A stretch of 7,034 bases of DNA from Thermoplasmata archaeon (GTDB lineage: Archaea; Thermoplasmatota; Penumbrarchaeia; Penumbrarchaeales; EX4484-36), in the NCBI GenBank assembly GCA_021160765.1, contig JAGHBW010000197.1:1-7034 (forward strand), given 5' to 3'. The notes under the pieces are model-generated. The model worked only from the letters and a program-made list of their open reading frames with translations, made no database searches and had not been told where the DNA came from. Positions 1 through 5,964 of this stretch are shown in pieces (within the stretch, counting starts at the first letter, position 1; each line of letters opens with the position of its first letter). Both the position numbers and the translations under genes were made by a program.

Positions 1-600
1 AAGCGCTTCTGACTGGTCATGGGTAATGTATAACGTTGTAAGACCCACCTCCCTCTGAATGCGTCGTATCTCACCCCTTAATTCACCTCTTAGAGCAGCG
101 TCTAGGGCAGACAATGGCTCGTCAAGAAGAAGGACCTGTGGCTCTGGAGCGAGGGCCCTCGCAAGGGCAAGCCGCTGTTGCTGGCCTCCTGAGAGTTCCT
201 TCGGGTACCGTTTTTCCATCCCTTTAAGCCCTACAAGATCAAGCACATCTTTTACCCTTTTTTCTACTTCTGTTCCCCTCTTTCCCCTCATCCTAAGACC
301 GAAGGCAACGTTTTGAAAGACATTCATATGGGGGAAGAGGGCGTAATTCTGAAAAACTATTCCTAAACCACGTTCCTCTGGCGGTATGTCCAGGACGCTT
401 TCCCCGTCAAATAAGACATCTCCCTCTTCAGGGCGCATAAATCCTGCTATAATCTTAAGAACTGTTGTCTTCCCCTCACCAGAAGGACCAAGAAGTGATG
501 TGATTTTACCTTCAGAGAGTTCCAGGTTTATACCTTTAAGAGTAGGCTCCGTAGCCCCGGGGTACGTGTATCTTACCTTTCTCAGTGTAATCTCCACCAT
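1..600 (-). CDS. thiQ: Thiamine ABC transporter ATP-binding protein, C-terminus cut by window edge
   Basis: The first 200 residues of an ABC ATPase that would power the neighbouring permease from the cytoplasmic face. All nucleotide-binding motifs are present in order: Walker A GPSGEGKT (38-45), Q-loop Q84, signature LSGGQ (136-140), Walker B VLLLDEP (156-162), D-loop SALD (164-167) and H-loop THD (193-195). The frame is open at base 1, so the end is missing; E. coli ThiQ is 232 aa, while archaeal and bacterial relatives with a C-terminal regulatory domain reach about 350 aa, and which kind this is cannot be seen. The ATG at 600 follows the permease stop by 2 bases and has GGGAGG 8 bases upstream (minus strand 614-609). 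The family is certain; thiamine specificity rests on the adjacent ThiB-like protein and ThiR-type regulator, since the ATPase alone resembles those of sulfate, molybdate, iron and polyamine importers. Confidence 0.88.
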   Translation of the reverse strand, partial: MVEITLRKVRYTYPGATEPTLKGINLELSEGKITSLLGPSGEGKTTVLKIIAGFMRPEEGDVLFDGESVLDIPPEERGLGIVFQNYALFPHMNVFQNVAFGLRMRGKRGTEVEKRVKDVLDLVGLKGMEKRYPKELSGGQQQRLALARALAPEPQVLLLDEPLSALDAALRGELRGEIRRIQREVGLTTLYITHDQSEAL

Positions 601-602
601 CT

Positions 603-2297
603 CTACTTCCTCCCTAATTTGGAAAGGCGGTCAATAGCGTAAAAACAGACGAATCCCAGAAGTATGAGAAGCGCAGAGAAAGCGTAGGATGAGCCAAAAT
701 CTCTCCCAGCAGAGATGAAACGGTAAATTGCAATGGGCATGGTGGTGTATTCGGGAGTATAAAGAACTAGTGTGGCACCGAAGTCTCCCAAGGATATTGC
801 AAAACTGAAAAGAGCAGACACTATGATGTAAGGCTTTACGAGAGGGAGAACAACGTAAAGAAAGCTTTTAAATGGTGTAGCACCCAAGCTCCTTGAGGCC
901 TCAACTATGCTTTTTTCTATGGAGGCAAAGCCAGTGGAAAGGATGCGAAGGGAGAGGGGATATGCAATCAAGCTGTGGGCTAACACAATGATATAAGGGG
1001 AGTAGGTCAAGGGTTTATAAAAATTCAGATAGAACACTCGCATGGAAATGGCAAGCACAACACCGGACACCCCAAGGGGAACCATAAGATAGAGCTCTAC
1101 TGGGGCTCTGAAGCGCCCCGGCAGTGACCGGAGAGCATAAGCAGAGGCCGTTGCAACAGGGACTGTAATTAGGACTGTAAGGAAGGCAAAGACCAAGGAG
1201 TTTATAATGGTCTGGAAGGGAGAGACACCTATGAAGGAGGAGTATCCACCAAATAGGATCCGTTTATACCATCTTAGAGTAAGATACCCCCCTGCTCCAA
1301 GCTCACTCTGAAAAGATTTGAGGATCACGCCCACAAGCGGTCCGACTACAAGGAAAAGGGAGGCCACAAGATAGGCAAGGAGAAGAACTCGGTGCGAGAT
1401 CGGGGCCTCCCTCCATCTTCCTCCTCTCCTTTCCTCCACACTCATTATAATATTCTCTCCCCAGCGTGAAGATAGACGAAGATAAAGGTATGTTCCTAGA
1501 AGAACCACTGCTACCTCCACTGCAGCAAGTGCACTTCCGGTTGAGAAGTCAAAGTCAAAGAAAAATTTGCGATATAGTGCAACCTCAAGGGTAATGTATC
1601 GGACCCCATCCCCCAATATGAGAACCACAGCAAATGTCATGAAACAAAAGATGAAGACCAGCAGGGAAGCAGAAGCTATTGCTGGGATGAGCTGAGGGAG
1701 GGTAATCTTCAGAAATGCCATTCTGGGTTTAGCCCCTAACGACCTAGCTACCAATATCTGTTCTTCGTCAATCTGGCTCCATCTGGAGTGAATAATTCTG
1801 AGAGCAATGGAGAAGTTATAGAAGACGTGGGCCAGGATAATGGCCTTCCAGGTATAAAGCAGGTTCAAAGAATACTCCAACCCTAGAATTTCGTGGAGAA
1901 ACAGGTTTACGTACCCTTTAGTGCCGAAAAGGCTGTAAAACCCCACAGCGACTACCAGTGGTGGAAGGATAAAAGGAACTGTTGTTAAGGATAAAAGAGC
2001 CCTCTTCCCGGGGAAATCATACTTTACCATTAAGTAAGCCATGGGAAGCGAGAGGAGGATGGTGAGGGCAAAAGAAAGTACAGCCTGTGCAACAGTGAAA
2101 AGAATGACCTTCCTGTAAAAAGGACCTGAAATGACATTACCTATACCCTCAAACCCACCTTCGGAGAATCCCGTTCCAAGAAAATATAGAAGTGGAAGAA
2201 TAGCGAAAAAAGTGATAAAGATAAGGGATAGAGCGAGGGGGGGAATAAAATGGAGAATTCTCCCCGCATTTCTGAGCCGAGAGAGGCCCCGATTCAT
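603..2297 (-). CDS. thiP: Thiamine ABC transporter permease, fused double-domain type
   Basis: Polytopic inner membrane protein of 564 aa forming the translocation channel. It carries two tandem permease halves, as ThiP does (E. coli ThiP is 536 aa and also fused). Each half has an EAA coupling loop for the ATPase: EEQILVARSLGAKP at about 178-191 and EASRSLGATPF at about 467-477, each followed by the typical LP helix break. Hydrophobic segments are spread along both halves, with a hydrophilic arginine-rich link near 287-302. An upstream in-frame ATG at 2327 would add ten residues, but the ATG at 2297 is preferred: it overlaps the thiB stop as ATGA and has AGGAG 8 bases upstream. That layout implies translational coupling to thiB. 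Fused permeases also occur in iron (FbpB) importers; the thiamine call comes from the partner binding protein. Confidence 0.88.
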   Translation of the reverse strand: MNRGLSRLRNAGRILHFIPPLALSLIFITFFAILPLLYFLGTGFSEGGFEGIGNVISGPFYRKVILFTVAQAVLSFALTILLSLPMAYLMVKYDFPGKRALLSLTTVPFILPPLVVAVGFYSLFGTKGYVNLFLHEILGLEYSLNLLYTWKAIILAHVFYNFSIALRIIHSRWSQIDEEQILVARSLGAKPRMAFLKITLPQLIPAIASASLLVFIFCFMTFAVVLILGDGVRYITLEVALYRKFFFDFDFSTGSALAAVEVAVVLLGTYLYLRLSSRWGENIIMSVEERRGGRWREAPISHRVLLLAYLVASLFLVVGPLVGVILKSFQSELGAGGYLTLRWYKRILFGGYSSFIGVSPFQTIINSLVFAFLTVLITVPVATASAYALRSLPGRFRAPVELYLMVPLGVSGVVLAISMRVFYLNFYKPLTYSPYIIVLAHSLIAYPLSLRILSTGFASIEKSIVEASRSLGATPFKSFLYVVLPLVKPYIIVSALFSFAISLGDFGATLVLYTPEYTTMPIAIYRFISAGRDFGSSYAFSALLILLGFVCFYAIDRLSKLGRK

Positions 2298-3346
2298 GAC
2301 ATTATCTCCTGCCACGTTTCTATCCATGCGTCAAAATTCTCCTCTATATCTTCAGCGGGTATGGTCAGGTTTTTCTCTGGATAAACCCCATATTCCCTGA
2401 TGACCTGGGGGATCTCAACGTTTGGGTTGACCGGAAGCATCCAGTTGTTAAGAGCGATCTCCACCTGAAAATCCTCTGATAAGGCAAACTCTATGAACTT
2501 CTTGGCAAGCTCTACATGTTTAGACCATTTAACTATGCCCAACCCCTCTATTTGGGCGTATCCTCCCTCCTCCATGATTATTGCTCTATATCGTGTGCTG
2601 TTGTAATAATAGACGGACCATGCAGTATCCAAAGCGTAGCTGACCACCATTGGTGCCTCTCCATTTTCAAATGCTTCATAGGCGGTATCCCACCCCTGAT
2701 GTACCGAGTGAACAGTAGGCTTGAGCTCTCTCCAATAATCATCAAAGCCCTCTTTTCCAAATGCGGCTACAGTCCAGAGCAGAAAAGAGGCACCAGTGGA
2801 GGAGGAGAGGGGGTTCTCAATGATAAGCTTCCCCCTCCACCTCTCCTCTGTGAGGTTTTTGAAACTTTTTGGTGGATCGTGTATAGCTTCACTATCGTAA
2901 ACGATGGCAATGTATCCGTAGTCAAATGGAATCACGTGGTAGCTCTTGTCAAAAATAAGATGATCCGGAACAACTGAGATGTTCTCTGGTTTATACGGTA
3001 GGAGTATATCGGCCTTGAGAACCTTAGCGAGATAGGAGTTGTCCACACCAAGTAAGATGTCTGCTTGGGTGGAGGACCCTTCAGATATAACTTGGGCTAT
3101 CACAGAACCGGCATCTCCGTAGGTTCTTACCTCAACGTTCACCCCATATTTCTCCTCAAACTTGTGAATTGTGGCTTTGCCAAGATAGTTTGCAAAGCTA
3201 TCATATGCGTATATGACCAGATCTGGCTTCCCCTTCCTTCCACCCCTTATATGGAGATAGTATATTGATGCTCCTACGAGAAGGACTACAATTACAACAG
3301 CAATCACCACGTAGACGCTCTTCTTCTCAGTATATTCACCACTCAT
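2294..3346 (-). CDS. thiB: Thiamine/thiamine-phosphate ABC transporter substrate-binding protein
   Basis: Extracellular solute-binding protein of 350 aa (ThiB/TbpA family) that captures thiamine or its phosphates and hands them to the permease. A membrane-spanning segment at about 11-31 follows a charged start; there is no lipobox cysteine, so it is probably a membrane anchor or signal peptide. The mature part follows E. coli ThiB block by block as I recall it: YAYDSF (46-51), ADILLGVDN (95-103), the PFDYGY block (140-145), a GW..AY block (218-223), VVSY (234-237), NNWMLPV (300-306) and a C-terminal AWI..WQ (340-346). W219, Y237 and W302 fall where E. coli ThiB has the aromatic residues that stack on the ligand. 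The ATG shares one base with the thiR stop (TGATG) and has a near-ideal AAGGAGGTGA site. Family assignment is strong; which thiamine form it prefers cannot be read here. Confidence 0.92.
   Translation of the reverse strand: MSGEYTEKKSVYVVIAVVIVVLLVGASIYYLHIRGGRKGKPDLVIYAYDSFANYLGKATIHKFEEKYGVNVEVRTYGDAGSVIAQVISEGSSTQADILLGVDNSYLAKVLKADILLPYKPENISVVPDHLIFDKSYHVIPFDYGYIAIVYDSEAIHDPPKSFKNLTEERWRGKLIIENPLSSSTGASFLLWTVAAFGKEGFDDYWRELKPTVHSVHQGWDTAYEAFENGEAPMVVSYALDTAWSVYYYNSTRYRAIIMEEGGYAQIEGLGIVKWSKHVELAKKFIEFALSEDFQVEIALNNWMLPVNPNVEIPQVIREYGVYPEKNLTIPAEDIEENFDAWIETWQEIMS
2306..2310 (-). promoter_or_regulatory. Ribosome binding site that decides the thiP start
   Basis: AGGAG on the minus strand, 8 bases before the ATG at 2297 and inside the end of thiB. 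It supports the ATGA-overlap start over the in-frame ATG at 2327, which would overlap thiB by 34 bases. Confidence 0.7.
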
Positions 3347-4251
3347 CAGTTCACCTCCTTTCTTTTGACCTTCTTCAGGATTCTTTCAATAACTAGGGCT
3401 ATCTTCAGTGCCCCTTCACCAAAAATATAGAGAGCGGGCTCAATTCCAAATCCGCCAGGATCAACCAATGCCCGTGAGCCTTTTTTCAGTGCCCTCTCAC
3501 ACCCCTCGGGGAGATCCCCGTGCACGCTTCTGTTGAGAAGAGATACAGCAATTTCCTCCTCCTCAAGCACTGTATAGAGGTCATCCCACCACTTGAGGTT
3601 CATGACAGCTTTTATCGTAGGATCTACCTTTCTCGCTGAGAGCAGTACCCTGGATAGGTGTCTGGATACGCCAAAACGGGGTGAAGAGAGGTATTTAAGT
3701 GTTCCATCCAAATATATGAGTCTGCCCGGAACGGCTGCCACATCTACAGCACTTTCCGCCTTCTCGGTACACATTGCTATATTGGGTCTTACTTCTGGGA
3801 TGAGTGGAGTGATATCCAGCTTGCCAATTATCTCAATGGCCCTTTTTATCTCACTTACCACCTGATCCTTTTCAGTAAAGCGCTCCCCCGTCAGAAGGTC
3901 AACACACACTCTACATTCCCTTGGATTTGATACAGGACAGAGGGGACATAGAGCCTTGGTAGCCCTTAACTCCATACATTGCGAACAGAGTAGTTTGACT
4001 CTGCTCGCCTCCTCCTCCCCCTTAAGTATGGAATTGGCGATCTCCATAGCTAAAGTTTCAACATGGCTCTCTATAGGCTCAGAGAATCTTAGCGGTCTTT
4101 TTTTAAGATATTTGGACACCATCGTTTGAGTCACACCAAGTGACTCTGCTATCTGATATTGAGATAGGCCAGCATAATCCAATCTCCTTGAGACTCTAGA
4201 TCTGATTTCAGGCAGCAAGGTGTCATTCATAACGGAGCAGGGTGGTCTCAT
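3346..4251 (-). CDS. thiR: ThiR-type thiamine-responsive transcriptional regulator (HTH plus ThiN domain)
   Basis: A 301-aa cytoplasmic DNA-binding regulator. Residues about 9-55 form an XRE-like helix-turn-helix (LSQYQIAESLGVTQTMVSKYL at 29-49). Next comes a cysteine-rich knuckle with three CxxC pairs (C89/C92, C102/C105, C113/C116). A ThiN-type domain spans about 145-295, with landmarks VAAVPGR (171-177), PRFGVSRHLSRVLLSA (191-206), a MNLKWW block (217-222) and GFGIEPALYIFG (267-278). ThiN is thiamine-phosphate synthase when alone or joined to ThiD; in archaeal ThiR it acts as a sensor for thiamine phosphates (established knowledge), usually repressing thiamine genes. The frame is open up to 4602, but that extension lies antisense to the divergent gene. 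The ATG at 4251 gives the family-typical MRPPC start. No Shine-Dalgarno precedes it, suggesting a leaderless message. It heads the transporter operon, so self-regulation is likely. Confidence 0.87.
   Translation of the reverse strand: MRPPCSVMNDTLLPEIRSRVSRRLDYAGLSQYQIAESLGVTQTMVSKYLKKRPLRFSEPIESHVETLAMEIANSILKGEEEASRVKLLCSQCMELRATKALCPLCPVSNPRECRVCVDLLTGERFTEKDQVVSEIKRAIEIIGKLDITPLIPEVRPNIAMCTEKAESAVDVAAVPGRLIYLDGTLKYLSSPRFGVSRHLSRVLLSARKVDPTIKAVMNLKWWDDLYTVLEEEEIAVSLLNRSVHGDLPEGCERALKKGSRALVDPGGFGIEPALYIFGEGALKIALVIERILKKVKRKEVN
3351..3360 (-). promoter_or_regulatory. Strong ribosome binding site of thiB
   Basis: On the minus strand this reads AAGGAGGTGA, almost the full complement of the 16S rRNA tail, ending four bases before the thiB ATG. 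It lies within the last codons of thiR. It fixes the thiB start and suggests that the binding protein is translated more heavily than the regulator, which has no such site. Confidence 0.85.
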
Positions 4252-4255
4252 ATAA

Positions 4256-4283
4256 ACCGGGTTTTCAGATATGAAAACCGGGT
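4256..4283 (-). promoter_or_regulatory. Candidate ThiR operator (28-base inverted and direct repeat)
   Basis: Two 12-base arms, ACCGGGTTTTCA (4256-4267) and TGAAAACCGGGT (4272-4283), flank the spacer GATA. They are inverted repeats with a single mismatched pair. The same stretch contains the perfect direct repeat AAACCGGGT at 4254-4262 and 4275-4283, 21 bases apart, which is two helical turns. It ends only 4 bases upstream of the thiR ATG and sits just downstream of a TATA-like element, where a bound protein would block transcription. The repeat is seen directly; assignment to ThiR is inferred from position. Confidence 0.7.
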
Positions 4284-4290
4284 ATTTATC
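4284..4290 (-). promoter_or_regulatory. TATA-like element for the thiR-thiBPQ operon
   Basis: The minus strand reads GATAAATA around here. Counting about 26 bases from its centre puts transcription start near 4261, about 10 bases before the thiR ATG and inside the operator. This fits a nearly leaderless message with no Shine-Dalgarno site. An alternative is the stronger AT element at 4328-4342, which would give a leader of roughly 60 bases. Confidence 0.45.
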
Positions 4291-4327
4291 TCTTATGTTA
4301 TGATTCCTGGTTTTGAGCTCATGAGTA

Positions 4328-4342
4328 TTATTAATATAATAA
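4328..4342 (+). promoter_or_regulatory. AT-rich palindromic TATA element of the divergent plus-strand operon
   Basis: TTATTA (4328-4333), spacer ATA, then TAATAA (4337-4342) form a perfect 6-base inverted repeat. Its centre at 4335 lies 26 bases before the ATG at 4361, the usual archaeal TATA-to-start distance, and no Shine-Dalgarno precedes that ATG. A leaderless transcript is therefore likely. Its symmetry would also allow use in the minus direction. Confidence 0.55.
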
Positions 4343-4360
4343 GGCACATATTTACCCTCA

Positions 4361-5362
4361 ATGGTAGATCGGTCGAAAGGGATGAGGATCAGGCTTAGGG
4401 CCAAGTCAACATCAAAGATTCTTGAAAAAGAGCTGAGAAGGAAAGCGAGAAAACTGAAGGATGATCCCACTCTCATTTTACCCAAGTGCGGTGGCGAATG
4501 TGCCCACTGTCCCTTTGAAAAATTAAAAAGGTCACTTAACAAGGTTGTTGAGAGGGCGGATGATCCGGATGCGTTGGAGAGGCTATCCAGGGGGGGTGAC
4601 AAGCTTGCAAGGGCATTAGCAGGTTTTTTAAAAATACTATACGAGGAGAGAATACCATATCTCGCTCTTTTGAGAACCCCGGGGGGTGAGGTTGGTTATG
4701 CTCAGAGAGGAAAGACGCCCACAGAGAAAATGGTGGCGGTGCAGTATTACGACAGGCCCTCCCTTAAAGCACTGGGGTACCTTGACTTTGTAAAGAAGAA
4801 GGGCCTTACAATGTTCATCACAGAGAACGCGCTCATCTGCACGGGAAAAGAACCTGTATTGAGTGACGAAGTGCTGAAAAGCCTGGAGAAGGCCTTTAAT
4901 AAAAAGATAAAGCATTCGGGGAAGAGGGATGGTCTTCACGTTTTACACTGCCGGCACCTTAAGGCGGATTCTGTGGTTTCATTAAAAGCAGAAAGAGTGC
5001 CGTATATCAGGCTCACCTGGAAAAAGGGGGGGTTGCAAGTAGCGATATGTGAAAAATGCTCTACCGAGATAGGGGGGAATGCCTATCACCGTATGGGCGG
5101 GGTGATCATGCGCAGGAAGCTAAAAAAGGAGGTGAAGGTTGATGTCCAGGTCGCCCCCGTTAAACTGTCAGAGGATTGTCCAGACGTTGATTTTACACCT
5201 CCACCGGCAGTAGACTATTACTCCGGGGAGCTTGATGACAGTACCTTTATAAAAAGAGCCTTAAATCCTACCGTGAATCCCTTCTATCCATTGGAGGATC
5301 CCTTTTTATTGCCGAGGGTGTCTGTTATGGAAGAGACCTTGAGAGGTTTCTTGACGCATTAA
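4361..5362 (+). CDS. Cysteine-rich protein of unknown function, N-terminal part (probable frameshift)
   Basis: I do not recognise this 333-aa product. It starts with a basic stretch (1-35) and then a compact cysteine group KCGGECAHC (C43, C47, C50). A mixed helical/strand core with many glycines follows, then a second metal-site candidate: H193, H196, C197 and H199 together with C230, C233 and H243. No membrane segment or signal peptide is evident, so it is probably cytoplasmic. The ATG at 4361 fits a leaderless start 26 bases after the TATA element; an in-frame ATG at 4382 is possible. The last 17 or so residues after F315 look out of place: a -1 shift at 5302-5308 would continue into the next frame and yield 534 aa. 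It is transcribed away from thiR. DUF530 is an archaeal family of comparable joined length worth testing, but I have no motif match to claim it. Confidence 0.75.
   Translation: MVDRSKGMRIRLRAKSTSKILEKELRRKARKLKDDPTLILPKCGGECAHCPFEKLKRSLNKVVERADDPDALERLSRGGDKLARALAGFLKILYEERIPYLALLRTPGGEVGYAQRGKTPTEKMVAVQYYDRPSLKALGYLDFVKKKGLTMFITENALICTGKEPVLSDEVLKSLEKAFNKKIKHSGKRDGLHVLHCRHLKADSVVSLKAERVPYIRLTWKKGGLQVAICEKCSTEIGGNAYHRMGGVIMRRKLKKEVKVDVQVAPVKLSEDCPDVDFTPPPAVDYYSGELDDSTFIKRALNPTVNPFYPLEDPFLLPRVSVMEETLRGFLTH
5302..5308 (+). other. Probable frameshift site CTTTTTA joining the two parts of the unknown gene
   Basis: In the upstream frame the codons are CCC TTT TTA. A -1 slip on C-TTT-TTA continues as ATT GCC GAG and joins 316 residues to 218 more, giving 534 aa. 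The joined junction reads DPFL then IAEGVCYGRDLERF, which looks like one continuous protein. The run is T5; one extra T would give the same result with F in place of L, so a homopolymer base missed in sequencing or lost by mutation is the simplest explanation. The heptamer also resembles the UUUUUUA type slippery site with one imperfect position, so programmed slippage cannot be excluded. Confidence 0.65.
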
Positions 5363-5409
5363 AAACAAAAGGGGAGGAGAGAAGGCTTCTCAAGGAGGTT
5401 CTTAAAGAG

Positions 5410-5964
5410 GTGAAGGAGCCAGTGGTGGTCTCTGAGCTAAATACCTCTCAAGTGTTGAGGAGGTACTGGCAAAAAAGTGGGCTTGAGGCTCTGAAGAAGG
5501 TTTTAGGGGATGGGGAGGTGGCAAAGAAGGTGTTCAATGAGCTCCCACTGGACAGCTATACCCCGGGGGCCATGATAACGGAGGGGAGAAAAATGCTTAA
5601 AGAGAAGTCGCTGAGAGAGCTTCTCCCGGAACCCATAAACCCTCCAGAGATGATTGATGTTGTGAGAGAAATGGCTATTGCTTATCTCTCCCGGGGGCCA
5701 GAAGGTGTTGGGAAGGTGTTAATGAAGATAAGAAGTGATGACATTAAAACCAGAGCAGCCGTTTATGCTTTTATTCAGGCATTTTCCCTTCAGAAATACT
5801 CATCTTGGAGTTACTCTCCCGAGGAAATTGGGTACGCTCAGGGCCTTGAGAGGGTTATAAAAGAAGTTGTGACGGAGGACCCCAAGAAGCACATGGAAGG
5901 ACTGAAGAGATTATGGAAAGAGACTGGTTCAACTCGGGAGCTTAAGTTCAGGGAGAGATCGTGA
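5410..5964 (+). CDS. Unknown protein, C-terminal part of the frameshifted gene
   Basis: A 184-aa frame beginning at GTG, mostly helical and charged, without cysteines, membrane segments or any motif I recognise. The same frame is open from 5236 and encodes a protein-like stretch before the GTG (IAEGVCYGRDLERFLDALK and a basic/acidic helix), yet holds no ATG, GTG or TTG there. This argues that it is the continuation of the 333-aa frame and not a separate gene. Against this, AAGGAGG at 5392-5398 lies 11 bases before the GTG, so independent initiation is possible; those bases also encode ordinary Lys-Glu-Val codons. The stop overlaps the next gene by one base as TGATG, so the pair is surely co-transcribed. 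The coding frame is well supported; the true start is not. Confidence 0.7.
   Translation: MKEPVVVSELNTSQVLRRYWQKSGLEALKKVLGDGEVAKKVFNELPLDSYTPGAMITEGRKMLKEKSLRELLPEPINPPEMIDVVREMAIAYLSRGPEGVGKVLMKIRSDDIKTRAAVYAFIQAFSLQKYSSWSYSPEEIGYAQGLERVIKEVVTEDPKKHMEGLKRLWKETGSTRELKFRERS
5951..5955 (+). promoter_or_regulatory. Ribosome binding site deciding the winged-helix gene start
   Basis: GGGAG inside the end of the upstream frame. Its distance is 8 bases to the ATG at 5964 and 5 bases to the GTG at 5961, so the ATG is favoured. Confidence 0.55.

Noticed and set aside
59..637. Two short plus-strand frames (85 and 83 aa)
   Set aside because: Both are shadows of the thiQ coding strand, whose ABC motifs are intact.
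2516..2977. Plus-strand 153-aa frame
   Set aside because: It lies entirely antisense to thiB, which is clearly coding, and has no protein-like features or promoter.
1..4251. Iron(III) or molybdate/tungstate importer instead of thiamine
   Set aside because: The binding protein follows ThiB along its length, including the ligand-stacking aromatics, and the operon starts with a ThiN-domain regulator.
4252..4360. TPP riboswitch upstream of the thiamine operon
   Set aside because: The leader is too short (about 10, at most about 60 bases) and I saw no TPP-riboswitch core. Control by ThiR explains the locus better.
4487..4510. Radical SAM enzyme call from CX3CX2C
   Set aside because: Apart from the cysteine spacing, no glycine-rich SAM-binding motif or barrel pattern was seen, so I did not assign that function.
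4252..4602. N-terminal extension of the thiR frame to 4602 (418 aa)
   Set aside because: It runs antisense through the divergent gene and across the promoter region, and the added residues do not resemble a regulator. The MRPPC start at 4251 fits the family.
4637..4939. Minus-strand 100-aa frame inside the unknown gene
   Set aside because: Antisense shadow; the plus strand has the longer, more plausible coding frame.
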